A stretch of 64,000 bases of DNA. Source: Bacteroidota bacterium. GTDB taxonomy: Bacteria > Bacteroidota > Bacteroidia > NORP154. The translations under genes and the position numbers were made by a program. Shown here in pieces: positions 20,075-30,470 of this stretch. Position 1 is the stretch's first letter. Each line of letters opens with the position of its first letter. The DNA is taken from positions 1 through 64,000 of the forward strand of contig JACZWC010000007.1 in NCBI GenBank assembly GCA_022572355.1, read 5' to 3'. Below the pieces are notes generated by a model. The model did no database searches. It worked only from the letters and a program-made list of their open reading frames with translations, and had not been told where the DNA came from.

Positions 20075-20452
20075 GCTTTGGTCATCAACATTGTACTGCA
20101 ACTCTATTGTAGTTAGCTGATTGGTAATATATCCACTTCCGTTTACGGAGACAGAGCCGATCACCTGCTGTGAGATAGTCACTGTTGTGTTACTGGTTGA
20201 TGCTTCAGCTTGATATCCCTGCCCCAATAAATTGAAGTTGTCAATTAGAATATTGTTGGCGTTACTCCCGTGCGCAAATATTTCCACTTGAAAAGTTCTG
20301 ACCAGTTGTTGATTCTGATCGTATTCATCACATTGCCACAGACCCAAAAAATCATCTCTAACGGCACTGCCGTCGTCTTCCTTGTCTTTATTACAAGCCA
20401 CCGCCACAAGCATGAGCATTATTAAAAGGAACGCAGATTTTTTCTTACCCAT
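20033..20452 (-). CDS. Small lipoprotein, lipocalin-like size
   Basis: A 139-residue protein with a lipoprotein signal: hydrophobic stretch then VAVAC with Cys20, followed by the acidic spacer NKDKEDD, which in Bacteroidota often favours export to the cell surface. The mature part has a G-L-W-Q-C segment (FLGLWQCDEYDQ) and alternating beta strands (TVTISQQVIGSVSVNGSG) reminiscent of lipocalin-like small lipoproteins; I do not recognise a specific family. It starts 10 bp after the urocanate hydratase stop, so it is likely the last gene of that transcription unit. A broken copy of its 3' end lies at 17,508-17,625. Confidence 0.8.
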   Translation of the reverse strand: MGKKKSAFLLIMLMLVAVACNKDKEDDGSAVRDDFLGLWQCDEYDQNQQLVRTFQVEIFAHGSNANNILIDNFNLLGQGYQAEASTSNTTVTISQQVIGSVSVNGSGYITNQLTTIELQYNVDDQSGMPENISATLSKL

Positions 20453-20462
20453 GATTCAAATG

Positions 20463-22127
20463 TTATCTGAGCCTCTCTTCGAGGTCAATATTAAAATTTC
20501 TAGCTTTATCCTTTGCCACATCGTACCCAGCATCAGCATGACGAAGAATGCCTATGGCCGGATCGTTATTGAGTACCCTTTTCAATCTTTTAGCAGCTTC
20601 TTCGGTTCCATCAGCTACAATAACCATGCCCGCATGGATTGAATAACCCATTCCAACACCGCCACCGTGATGCACCGAAACCCAGCTTGCGCCACCGGAA
20701 GTACTCAACAGCGCATTCAGTATGGGCCAATCCGCAATTGCGTCAGATCCATCCTTCATTCCCTCCGTTTCCCGATATGGTGATGCGACTGATCCTGTAT
20801 CCAAATGATCCCGCCCAATTACAATTGGTGCCTTTACCTTTCCTTCGGCTACTAATTTGTTAAAAGCCAAACCCGCTTTTTCTCTTTCCCCCATTCCCAG
20901 CCAGGCAATCCTGCAGGGAATTCCCTGAAAAGCAATCTTCTCCTGCGCCATTTTAATCCAGCGTACCAATCCCTCGTTTTCGGGAAACAACTCCAGAATT
21001 ATCTTATCCGTTTCATAAATATCGTTGGGATCACCTGATAGAGCCGCCCATCTGAATGGGCCCTTTCCCTCACAAAAAAGTGGGCGTATGAATGCCGGAA
21101 CAAATCCGGGAAAATCGAATGCATTCTTCAGTCCATTAGCAAGGGCCTTACCCCTGATATTATTGCCATAGTCAAAGGTAATCGCTCCCTTGCTCTGCAA
21201 AGCTATCATCTGTTCTACATGGCGAGTGATGGTATCCAACGATAATTTCACGTACTTATCAGGATCGCTTTTTCTTAAATCCAGGGCTTCATCAACTGAC
21301 ATATTCTGAGGGAAATACCCGATAAGTTCATCGTGAGCAGAGGTTTGATCAGTAAGTAGGTCCGGAGTTATATCCCGGTCTAGCAGCCGTTGAAGAAGAT
21401 CCACGGCATTGCAAACAACACCTATCGACACAGCTTCACCTGACTCCTTAGCAGAAATAGCCATATCGATAGCTTCATCAATATCATGACTCATTTTATC
21501 TAGGTATCCGGTATCCAGTCTTTTTTGGATCCTCCACTGCTCCATTTCCGCAGCCAGACAAACGCCATCATTCATTGTAATTGCCAGCGGTTGTGCTCCT
21601 CCCATGCCGCCCAAACCTGCAGTAACGGACAGCGTACCTTTTAGTGTTCCACTGTAATGTTGACGCGCTGCCTCTCCAAATGTTTCGTAAGTACCCTGTA
21701 CAATTCCCTGCGATCCAATATAGATCCACGACCCGGCGGTCATCTGTCCGAACATAATGAGGCCTTTTGCTTCCAATTCTCTGAAGTGATCCCAATTTGC
21801 CCAGTGTGGAACCAGCATGGAGTTAGAGATAATTACCCTGGGCGCATCGGGGTGTGTGGGGAGAATGCCTATTGCCTTACCTGATTGAATCAGCAACGTT
21901 TCATCGTTCTCCAAATCTCTTAGCGCTTTTACAATGAGCCTGAATGCTGCCGGATTTCTTGCTGCCTTTCCTGATCCACCATAGACAATAAGTTCCTCAG
22001 GATTTTCCGCCACATCGGGATCCAGATTATTGTGTAGCATTCTTAAGGCTGCCTCCTGAATCCAGCCTTTACAGCTGATCTCCGAACCTGTAGGGGTCTT
22101 TAAAGAGGAAATATCTAATTTCTCCAT
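20463..22127 (-). CDS. hutU: Urocanate hydratase
   Basis: At 554 residues this is full length for urocanase, which converts urocanate to 4-imidazolone-5-propanoate in histidine degradation. The NAD-binding motif [10 protein letters not shown] is at 49-58, the glycine-rich [10 protein letters not shown] near 172, and the conserved cysteine region [14 protein letters not shown] near 405 (equivalent to Cys410 of the Pseudomonas enzyme). The C-terminal part carries [16 protein letters not shown] and [15 protein letters not shown], both highly conserved in the family. It lies in a minus-strand run after kynureninase and a small DUF5522-type gene, with a 21-bp gap upstream and 10 bp to the lipoprotein gene. 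hutH, hutI and hutG are not in the window, so the rest of the pathway must be elsewhere. Confidence 0.97.
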   Translation of the reverse strand: MEKLDISSLKTPTGSEISCKGWIQEAALRMLHNNLDPDVAENPEELIVYGGSGKAARNPAAFRLIVKALRDLENDETLLIQSGKAIGILPTHPDAPRVIISNSMLVPHWANWDHFRELEAKGLIMFGQMTAGSWIYIGSQGIVQGTYETFGEAARQHYSGTLKGTLSVTAGLGGMGGAQPLAITMNDGVCLAAEMEQWRIQKRLDTGYLDKMSHDIDEAIDMAISAKESGEAVSIGVVCNAVDLLQRLLDRDITPDLLTDQTSAHDELIGYFPQNMSVDEALDLRKSDPDKYVKLSLDTITRHVEQMIALQSKGAITFDYGNNIRGKALANGLKNAFDFPGFVPAFIRPLFCEGKGPFRWAALSGDPNDIYETDKIILELFPENEGLVRWIKMAQEKIAFQGIPCRIAWLGMGEREKAGLAFNKLVAEGKVKAPIVIGRDHLDTGSVASPYRETEGMKDGSDAIADWPILNALLSTSGGASWVSVHHGGGVGMGYSIHAGMVIVADGTEEAAKRLKRVLNNDPAIGILRHADAGYDVAKDKARNFNIDLEERLR

Positions 22128-22148
22128 ACTCTAGTCATTCCATTGTGA

Positions 22149-23595
<1,447 letters not shown>

Positions 23596-23655
23596 TATAT
23601 ATATTAAATTCGCCCCTTCAAAGAATCAGGCATTTCGGAATTAGCAAGCAGGATT

Positions 23656-23687
23656 CAAAGGTAAAAATTAAATCAATCGGGAATCAA
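23656..23687 (-). promoter_or_regulatory. Likely promoter for the kynU unit
   Basis: On the minus strand TACCTTTG (23,656-23,663) fits the Bacteroidota -7 box TAnnTTTG, with TTG at 23,685-23,687 about 21 bp upstream. This would give a ~55-nt leader before kynU. Confidence 0.5.
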
Positions 23688-23697
23688 TTTAGAAAGT

Positions 23698-24990
23698 ATG
23701 AATCGCGAAAAGTCAAAAGCACTGTTTGATGAAGCATTGACTTATTTTCCAGGCGGGGTTAATTCACCTGTGCGTGCTTTCCAATCTGTTGGAGGAACTC
23801 CTCCTTTCATTGAATCCGGCAAAGGAGCGACTATTACTGATGCAGACGGTAATACATATATAGATTATTGTTGTTCCTGGGGCCCCCTCATCCTTGGGCA
23901 TTCAAACCCTCAGGTGAAAGAGTCAATCTCAAATGCTATAGAAAAGGGTTTGTCGTTTGGCGCACCGACGGAATACGAAAACGAACTCGCAAAACTCATA
24001 CTTTCCAATATCTCTTTCATAGAGAAGATTCGCTTTGTGAGCTCGGGCACTGAGGCTGTCATGTCGGCAATCAGATTGGCAAGAGGAGTTACAAATAGAA
24101 ACAAGATCATAAAGTTTGAAGGTTGCTACCACGGTCACGCTGACTCTCTACTTGTAAAGGCAGGGTCGGGTTTGGCCACCTTCGGAATATCTTCATCGGC
24201 AGGAATTCCCGAATCAGTTGCTAACGAAACGGTTGTTCTTCCATTAAACGATGAAAATGCTGTAAAAGAGGCGTTTCAAAACTACCCCGATGACATTGCA
24301 TGTATTATTATAGAGCCCATACCTGCTAACAATGGATTGCTAATTCAAAAGGATTCTTATTTGAATTTCTTGAGAGATGTTACCACAAAGCATAGCTCGT
24401 TATTAATTTTTGATGAAGTAATCTCAGGATTTAGAGTGGGGTTTGAAGGCGCCGCAGGACATTACAACATTGTGCCGGACATCATAACCTATGGTAAAAT
24501 TATTGGTGGCGGACTTCCAGTTGGTGCTTATGCCTCTAGTAATGAAATAATGAAGAAAATTGCGCCTGAAGGAGACGTTTATCAGGCCGGAACTCTTTCT
24601 GGAAACCCCATAGCAATGGCCGCAGGAATTGCTCAACTAACAGCGTGTTTGCAATCGGGATTTTACGAGAGCCTTGAGAAAAAAACAACAGCGCTCAAAA
24701 CCTCAGTGATGGACCATGTTGAAAACAAGGGGTACCCATTCAGGTTCTTCACATTTGGATCGATCTTTTGGATGTCATTTAGTGACACAGAGGTGATTAG
24801 AAGTGCGGGAGATATCGATGCAACAGGCATGGAGAAGTTCAATTTGTTTTACAATTACCTGCTTGAAAATGGCATTTACCTCGGACCGTCAGGTTATGAA
24901 GTAGGATTTGTTTCAGCGGCTCATTCCAAAAAGGAAATCGAACGTACAGCACAGGTAATGATCTCGGCATTAGACGAGGTTCTATCATGA
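23698..24990 (+). CDS. hemL: Glutamate-1-semialdehyde 2,1-aminomutase
   Basis: At 430 residues this is the usual length. It makes 5-aminolevulinate from glutamate-1-semialdehyde in the C5 route to heme. Conserved features: N-terminal FPGGVNSPVRAF, SSGTEAVMSAIRLARG, CYHGHADSLLVKAGSG, IFDEVISGFRVG, and TYGKIIGGGLPVGAY with the PLP lysine near residue 266, then QAGTLSGNPIAMAAG. The next gene, a methyltransferase, overlaps it by 4 nt (ATGA), so the two are probably translationally coupled. The heme product links to heme A synthase further along the window. Confidence 0.97.
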   Translation: MNREKSKALFDEALTYFPGGVNSPVRAFQSVGGTPPFIESGKGATITDADGNTYIDYCCSWGPLILGHSNPQVKESISNAIEKGLSFGAPTEYENELAKLILSNISFIEKIRFVSSGTEAVMSAIRLARGVTNRNKIIKFEGCYHGHADSLLVKAGSGLATFGISSSAGIPESVANETVVLPLNDENAVKEAFQNYPDDIACIIIEPIPANNGLLIQKDSYLNFLRDVTTKHSSLLIFDEVISGFRVGFEGAAGHYNIVPDIITYGKIIGGGLPVGAYASSNEIMKKIAPEGDVYQAGTLSGNPIAMAAGIAQLTACLQSGFYESLEKKTTALKTSVMDHVENKGYPFRFFTFGSIFWMSFSDTEVIRSAGDIDATGMEKFNLFYNYLLENGIYLGPSGYEVGFVSAAHSKKEIERTAQVMISALDEVLS

Positions 24991-25673
24991 AGTTAGAGCG
25001 AATCAAGCACGGCTTCAATTTTGTTGCACCCTATTATGATCTTTTCAGCTACCTGCTCTTTCAGGGAAGGTTATTGCATGCCCAAACCCACTATTTTGAT
25101 CGCATCGGAAAAGTGGACTCAATCCTAATCTTTGGTGGAGGCACGGGTAAAATCTTACCTCCTCTTTTCAAGACCATTGAGTTCAATTCACTGACCTATA
25201 TAGACATTTCAGGTAATATGCTGAAGAAGGCAAGGAGAAATTGTGAAGCTTACGAGTCAGATCATGTCACTAAAATCGAGTTCATAGAAGGCAGTACGGA
25301 GGTCTTGAACAAAAACCAGCAATTTAATCTGATTATTACGCCCTTTGTATTGGATTGTTTTTCAGATGAGAATCTCCTAAAAGTGATTACAAAACTGGAC
25401 GAACACCTGGAGCCTGGTGGTACCTGGTTGTTTACCGATTTCAACGAAGATCAGGATTTTGGAATCATCTCGGATATGCGGAGTGCGTTTATTAAGTCTC
25501 TCTATTTCGTGTTCAATTTATTTTGTCCACTTGGAATTACAAAACTCCCCAGATTCGGAGGAGCATTTAGCCAACTCAACTATAGCACAGTAGCTCAAAC
25601 CCAGATGTTACATGGACTTGTAGTTGGCCGGGTATACCAAAAACTTGCTTCACCGGACCGTGAGTACCAGTAG
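24987..25673 (+). CDS. Class I SAM-dependent methyltransferase
   Basis: A 228-residue protein with a class I methyltransferase fold: motif I ILIFGGGTGKILP near residue 46, an acidic residue after strand 2 (LTYIDISGNML), and a post-motif IITPFVLDCFSDENLL. After this the C-terminal part is short. It overlaps hemL by 4 nt and is cotranscribed with it. Its substrate cannot be inferred; similar proteins are sometimes annotated as ubiquinone/menaquinone-type methyltransferases, but UbiE diagnostic motifs were not seen. Its last 24 nt overlap the convergent UbiA-like gene. Confidence 0.85.
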   Translation: MKLERIKHGFNFVAPYYDLFSYLLFQGRLLHAQTHYFDRIGKVDSILIFGGGTGKILPPLFKTIEFNSLTYIDISGNMLKKARRNCEAYESDHVTKIEFIEGSTEVLNKNQQFNLIITPFVLDCFSDENLLKVITKLDEHLEPGGTWLFTDFNEDQDFGIISDMRSAFIKSLYFVFNLFCPLGITKLPRFGGAFSQLNYSTVAQTQMLHGLVVGRVYQKLASPDREYQ

Positions 25674-26528
25674 AAATTGAATGACCATCGTACCCTCCAC
25701 GAGGAATGAAAAGTAATGTTCACTTCGCTCCGGCTTAGACTTTACAACAATTAATCCAGTTACAAGCGCTGAAAACAGCATGGCAATAAATGTTGCTCCT
25801 GACATGAGTTCTGTACCAGCATAATGGTAAGCAAGAATCGCTACGAAAAGGACAAGAAACGCCAGCGACAAGGCCAAAGACCTCTTCACACCAAGCAAAG
25901 TCGGAATTGTTTTTAAGCCCATCTTTTCGTCCATATGCAAATCTCTTATATCAAAAGGAATCGTAATGCACAAAATAAAAAAGAACCGCTCCGCGCAAAG
26001 CAATGCCAGCTCCTTATCCATTATGAAGAGCCTCTCCCCGGCATCAACAATGGGTAGGTACACAGTTACACAAGTTACGGTTATCGCGATCAGAAATATT
26101 TTGATGTACGCAATATCCCGAAGCCTCTTTTTATGGCCTGAAATATTGACAAACGGAATTGTATACAACGCAGAGATCAGTACTAATGGAATCAGCCAAA
26201 ACCAAATTACCCAGCTCATTATTATGACTAAACCTATGGTAAAAGCCAGCGCTGTTAGCATTATTCCCAGAAACAGTATTCGGTTGCTTTCAAGCCATAG
26301 ATAGCGTTTAGACATAGCCCGATGCTTCAATTTTTCAAAAGGATATATTCGATGAAAGCAATACAAGAAAAGCGTCGAGAAATATATTAACAGCAGCAGT
26401 GAATAATCTACCTGTGCTGGTGAATTCAGTAAGTACGTAGAGTGTGCAATTAGCGTAACAGGAAAAGCTACGTAAAGGTTGGTGTATATAAGAAAATTGA
26501 GAAACCTGATAATTACTCTAGGAGCCAA
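25650..26528 (-). CDS. UbiA-like polytopic membrane protein
   Basis: A 292-residue protein with about eight or nine hydrophobic segments. One polar loop reads PFDIRDLHMDEKMGLKTIPTLLG, which fits the second aspartate-rich motif of UbiA prenyltransferases (DxxxD followed by KTIP.LLG). The equivalent first motif (NDxxDxxxD) is not present; the matching loop reads YCFHRIYPFEK. The family is therefore recognisable, but classical prenyl-transfer activity is uncertain. The start is TTG 26,528, 7 bp after the upstream gene's stop; no ATG is nearby. It overlaps the convergent methyltransferase gene by 24 nt. Confidence 0.8.
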   Translation of the reverse strand: MAPRVIIRFLNFLIYTNLYVAFPVTLIAHSTYLLNSPAQVDYSLLLLIYFSTLFLYCFHRIYPFEKLKHRAMSKRYLWLESNRILFLGIMLTALAFTIGLVIIMSWVIWFWLIPLVLISALYTIPFVNISGHKKRLRDIAYIKIFLIAITVTCVTVYLPIVDAGERLFIMDKELALLCAERFFFILCITIPFDIRDLHMDEKMGLKTIPTLLGVKRSLALSLAFLVLFVAILAYHYAGTELMSGATFIAMLFSALVTGLIVVKSKPERSEHYFSFLVEGTMVIQFLLVLTVR

Positions 26529-26534
26529 ACAAGC

Positions 26535-27161
26535 TTATTTATTCGCATTTGCAACGATTGTCGCTGTTAATATTCCAACCACAAATCCTCCTATGGTACC
26601 TGAAATTACACGCTGAATCTTGATATTTTTAGCCTTTCTCGTATGCCCCATGATGTAGGCGTCCTCTCTTAGCAGATCCGGATTGGAGACCGCTTTGCGT
26701 TTTATTTTAGGGTTGACCATGGCAATTCCAAAGGTAAAAGGTATTACTGGAATCAATCCTATCCAGGGACCCCACTGATAGGTTGCTGCGGCTGTTATTA
26801 CTAATCCGCCTACTAGCGCCCAAGGAGCTTTATAACTTTTCATTGCGTCTTGTTCTCCAATTATATAAAACTGCATCTCCCTAATGCTAAGTGCGTCTTC
26901 ATCAGTGGTATCCTGAAAGTAGATGATATCCGTGGTACCATCCGCCTGTGTAATAGAAAACACTCTGCTCTGATCGTAAAAAATAAATTTCTTCTTATCC
27001 TTCTTGGTTCGGGTTATTCTGATATCGACGGAATCCAATTCCACCTTTTCGCCTTCAATCTCTTTCCCACTTAGCAATAACACTTTCTCCTGGGCATAGG
27101 ATCGGGATTGCCAGCCAGATGCAATAAGAAGAAAGGCCAATAATTTTATTGTACTACTCAT
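26535..27161 (-). CDS. Envelope protein of unknown function with two membrane segments
   Basis: A 208-residue protein with a signal peptide ending SRSYAQ, then a small beta-rich domain (VLLLSGKEIEGEKVELDSVDI and KKFIFYDQSRVFSI), and two hydrophobic helices near 115-150 and at the C-terminus (GTIGGFVVGILTATIVA). I do not recognise a named family; similar signal-peptide plus short-beta-domain proteins are common in Bacteroidota. The UbiA-like gene follows 6 bp downstream, suggesting an operon. It is divergent from gcvP. Confidence 0.75.
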   Translation of the reverse strand: MSSTIKLLAFLLIASGWQSRSYAQEKVLLLSGKEIEGEKVELDSVDIRITRTKKDKKKFIFYDQSRVFSITQADGTTDIIYFQDTTDEDALSIREMQFYIIGEQDAMKSYKAPWALVGGLVITAAATYQWGPWIGLIPVIPFTFGIAMVNPKIKRKAVSNPDLLREDAYIMGHTRKAKNIKIQRVISGTIGGFVVGILTATIVANANK

Positions 27162-27262
27162 GAATAGAACTTTGCAATGTGTTCGTAAAACTAATTATTT
27201 AAACGGTTTTATGCGATGCCAATTATCTCTCGATATACCAATTTATCTGATACTGTTTTTGA

Positions 27263-27292
27263 ATTGATTTGTCTTAAATATCACTAACTTTG
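27263..27292 (+). promoter_or_regulatory. Promoter of gcvP
   Basis: TAACTTTG at 27,285-27,292 matches the TAnnTTTG -7 box, with ATTG 18 bp upstream (27,263-27,266). Transcription would begin near 27,299, about 15 nt before ATG 27,314. Because the box contains the TTG at 27,290, a start codon there is very unlikely. Confidence 0.6.
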
Positions 27293-27313
27293 CAACCCAA
27301 TTTTCAAGATAAA

Positions 27314-30205
27314 ATGACTCATAATTCGTTTTCAAGCAGGCATATAGGTCCAGACAATGCAGAAGTCGATGAAATGCTCGCTGCAATAGGTGTTTCTTCA
27401 TTGAACGAATTAATTGACATAACTGTTCCAAAATCCATACGATTAAAGGATGGCCTGCAACTGCCTACGGCGCTTACCGAACACGAGTACGCAAGTCATA
27501 TATGGAATTTGGGAAATCGGAACAAGATTTTTAAAACATATATTGGACAGGGCTATTATAGTTGTGTTCTGCCTCCGGTAATTCAGAGAAATGTATTAGA
27601 AAATCCCGGCTGGTATACTGCTTATACACCCTATCAATCAGAAATCGCTCAAGGGAGATTAGAGGCCCTCATTAACTTTCAAACCATGGTTTCAGACCTC
27701 ACCGGTTTTGAAGTTTCCAACGCTTCGCTTTTAGATGAAGCTACTGCTGCGGCAGAGGCCATGATCATGCTATACAACGTAAGCGGCAGAAAGCCTGCTA
27801 AAAACAACGCCAATAAGTTCTTTGTTTCAGATGAATGTTTTTTACAAACCATAGATGTGCTCAAAACACGGGCGGAGCCTTTGGGAATTGAACTCCATAT
27901 TGGATCTTGGCAAGAAGTTGAATTTGATGAGCACTATTTCGGCGCTATCATTCAATATCCTGATAAAAAGGGAGCAGTATCAGATTACTCGGAATTTGTC
28001 GTTAAAGCCAAGAATCACGATATGTTCGTTGCAGTTGCGGCGGATTTATTAAGCCTTTCACTATTACTGCCACCAGGCGAATGGGGAGCCGATGTTGCAG
28101 TAGGTTCCACCCAAAGATTTGGCGTACCCATGGGATATGGCGGGCCTCATGCAGCGTACTTCGCCACAAAACAAGATTTTAAACGTTTCATCCCCGGGAG
28201 AATAATAGGCGTTTCAATTGATGCACAGGGAAACCAGGCATATCGAATGGCGCTACAGACCAGGGAACAACACATAAGAAGAGATAAGGCCACATCAAAT
28301 ATTTGTACGTCACAAGTACTACTGGCTATCATGGCCGGAATGTATGCCGTTTATCATGGATCCGAAGGCATTCAGGCAATTGCGCAAACTATACATGACC
28401 ACGCTTCCAGGCTGAATACGGTATTGACCGAAATTGGGCTCACTCAAATAAACGAGCACTTTTTTGATACGCTGACAATTGAATGCAAGAATGAAGAGGA
28501 AGCTGAAAATATATATGGCCGTGCTCTTAAAAACAAAGTCAACCTCAATTATATTGGTGGAAATTTGGTTTCGATAAGTCTGGATGAATCTACCACCCCT
28601 GCGGACATCGAAGCCCTTTGCAACATTTTCACCGGCCAAAAGTCAGATGTAATAAGCCCGGAAAACAGTCAAAATTATCCCGATTCCCTAAAGAGAACTT
28701 CCAAATATTTAAGTCATCCCGTTTTTAATACACATCATTCAGAAACTGAGATGATGCGCTACATTAAGATGCTCGAAAAGAAAGATCTGTCTCTCAATCA
28801 ATCTATGATTCCTCTGGGCTCGTGCACCATGAAGCTCAACGCCGCAGTACAACTATTTCCTCTCAGTTGGCCAGAATTCGGGAATTTACATCCATTCGTC
28901 CCCGTTGACCAGGCACAGGGATACCACGAGGTTTTCGAAGAGCTCAGTGAGATGTTGTGCTCTATTACGGGGCTTGATTCCGTTTCATTTCAGCCAAACT
29001 CAGGGGCACAGGGAGAGTATGCGGGTTTGTTGGTAATCCGTGCTTATCAAAAGAGTATCGGACAGGAGGCCAGGAACGTGGTACTAATTCCTACATCGGC
29101 TCACGGAACCAATCCTGCAAGTGCAGTTATGGCGGGAATGAAAGTTGTACTGATAAAGTGCGATGATAAGGGAAATATAGATCTGGAACACCTGGAAACT
29201 CAAGCAGAAGAGCACAAAGATGATCTCACGGCATTAATGGTAACCTATCCTTCCACACATGGAGTGTTTGAAGAAGAGATAATAAGGATAAATGAAATCA
29301 TTCACAGCCATGGAGGTCAGGTATATATGGATGGGGCTAATATGAATGCTCAAATAGGCCTTACCAACCCAAAAATAATTGGAGCCGACGTATGTCACCT
29401 GAACTTGCACAAGACTTTTGCCATCCCTCACGGTGGTGGCGGACCGGGTATGGGTCCCATTGCAGTTGCCGGGCATCTAACGCCGTTCCTGCCAGGGCAT
29501 ACTTCAGATCCTGACAAAACGGGTAAACAAATATCTTCTATATCACAGGGTCCTTGGGGAAGTTCATTGATTTTGCTGATATCTTATGGTTACATAAAGA
29601 TGTTGGGGGCTGAAGGAATATCACATGCAACCAAAATAGCCATCCTCAACGCCAATTATGTAAAGTCCCAATTGTCCAATTACTATGACGTGTTGTACCA
29701 GGGCTCTAATAACACCGTTGCACATGAAATGATCATCGACTGCCGACACTTTAAAAAATCAGCGGGAATTGAAGTGGAAGACATTGCAAAACGACTGATA
29801 GACTATGGTTTCCATGCACCAACAGTTTCTTTTCCCGTACCAGGCACGTTGATGATTGAGCCAACAGAGAGTGAATCCAAGGCTGAATTAGACCGCTTTT
29901 GCACAGCAATGGTAAGCATACGCAAAGAAATTGCTGAATTGGAGGACGGTATTGCAGATACCAATGACAATGTATTGGTCAATGCTCCCCACTCTGTAAA
30001 TACTCTTACTTCTGATGAGTGGAAACACCCTTATTCCAGAGAACAAGCCGCTTATCCGATTGAATGGGTTCGATTTAATAAATTTTGGCCTGTTATAGGG
30101 CGCGTCGATAATGCTTTTGGAGACAGAAACCTCTTTTGTACCTGTCCACCTTTAGAAGACTACTCTACAGACAGTGTAAAGTCAGGTGAGGGAATTATAT
30201 CCTAG
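27314..30205 (+). CDS. gcvP: Glycine dehydrogenase (decarboxylating), P-protein
   Basis: At 963 residues from ATG 27,314, this is a full-length homodimer-type P-protein of the glycine cleavage system, which decarboxylates glycine and transfers aminomethyl to the lipoyl H-protein. I chose this ATG over TTG 27,290 because the latter lies in the promoter; the protein then begins [14 protein letters not shown], as expected (RHIG). Key motifs: [33 protein letters not shown], a glycine-rich [13 protein letters not shown], and [22 protein letters not shown] with the PLP lysine near residue 703. gcvT, gcvH and lpd are not in the window. Confidence 0.97.
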   Translation: MTHNSFSSRHIGPDNAEVDEMLAAIGVSSLNELIDITVPKSIRLKDGLQLPTALTEHEYASHIWNLGNRNKIFKTYIGQGYYSCVLPPVIQRNVLENPGWYTAYTPYQSEIAQGRLEALINFQTMVSDLTGFEVSNASLLDEATAAAEAMIMLYNVSGRKPAKNNANKFFVSDECFLQTIDVLKTRAEPLGIELHIGSWQEVEFDEHYFGAIIQYPDKKGAVSDYSEFVVKAKNHDMFVAVAADLLSLSLLLPPGEWGADVAVGSTQRFGVPMGYGGPHAAYFATKQDFKRFIPGRIIGVSIDAQGNQAYRMALQTREQHIRRDKATSNICTSQVLLAIMAGMYAVYHGSEGIQAIAQTIHDHASRLNTVLTEIGLTQINEHFFDTLTIECKNEEEAENIYGRALKNKVNLNYIGGNLVSISLDESTTPADIEALCNIFTGQKSDVISPENSQNYPDSLKRTSKYLSHPVFNTHHSETEMMRYIKMLEKKDLSLNQSMIPLGSCTMKLNAAVQLFPLSWPEFGNLHPFVPVDQAQGYHEVFEELSEMLCSITGLDSVSFQPNSGAQGEYAGLLVIRAYQKSIGQEARNVVLIPTSAHGTNPASAVMAGMKVVLIKCDDKGNIDLEHLETQAEEHKDDLTALMVTYPSTHGVFEEEIIRINEIIHSHGGQVYMDGANMNAQIGLTNPKIIGADVCHLNLHKTFAIPHGGGGPGMGPIAVAGHLTPFLPGHTSDPDKTGKQISSISQGPWGSSLILLISYGYIKMLGAEGISHATKIAILNANYVKSQLSNYYDVLYQGSNNTVAHEMIIDCRHFKKSAGIEVEDIAKRLIDYGFHAPTVSFPVPGTLMIEPTESESKAELDRFCTAMVSIRKEIAELEDGIADTNDNVLVNAPHSVNTLTSDEWKHPYSREQAAYPIEWVRFNKFWPVIGRVDNAFGDRNLFCTCPPLEDYSTDSVKSGEGIIS

Positions 30206-30338
30206 AAGAGAGCTGAAAAATGTTTTTTGATCCGTAAAGGCAACCAATAATAGCCTCTATCGTCTTTATCGTAAGCCATCACCTAATTTTCTTGTTACTG
30301 CCGAATTAAATTGCGGATATATTATAAATTCAATATTA

Positions 30339-30369
30339 TTTGTTGGGTTTTAATAAAATAATATCTTTG
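30339..30369 (+). promoter_or_regulatory. Consensus promoter of the 1422-aa adhesin gene
   Basis: TTTG (30,339-30,342), 19 bp, then TATCTTTG (30,362-30,369): an exact match to the Bacteroidota housekeeping promoter pattern. The predicted leader is about 95 nt. The rest of the gap from 30,206 shows nothing else recognisable. Confidence 0.75.
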
Positions 30370-30470
30370 TAATCCTTTTAAAAAAAGAATCAGGCATTAA
30401 TTTTAGAATAACATAAGATTTATTAACCATAGCCGACAATAATTAAAGCACGGCTATAAACAACACTGAA

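Noticed and set aside
25966..26304. Plus-strand 112-residue ORF opposite the UbiA-like gene
   Set aside because: It is the antisense of hydrophobic membrane-protein codons, with no independent support.
27290..27313. TTG 27,290 as the gcvP start
   Set aside because: The codon lies in the TAACTTTG promoter box; ATG 27,314 gives the conserved N-terminus.
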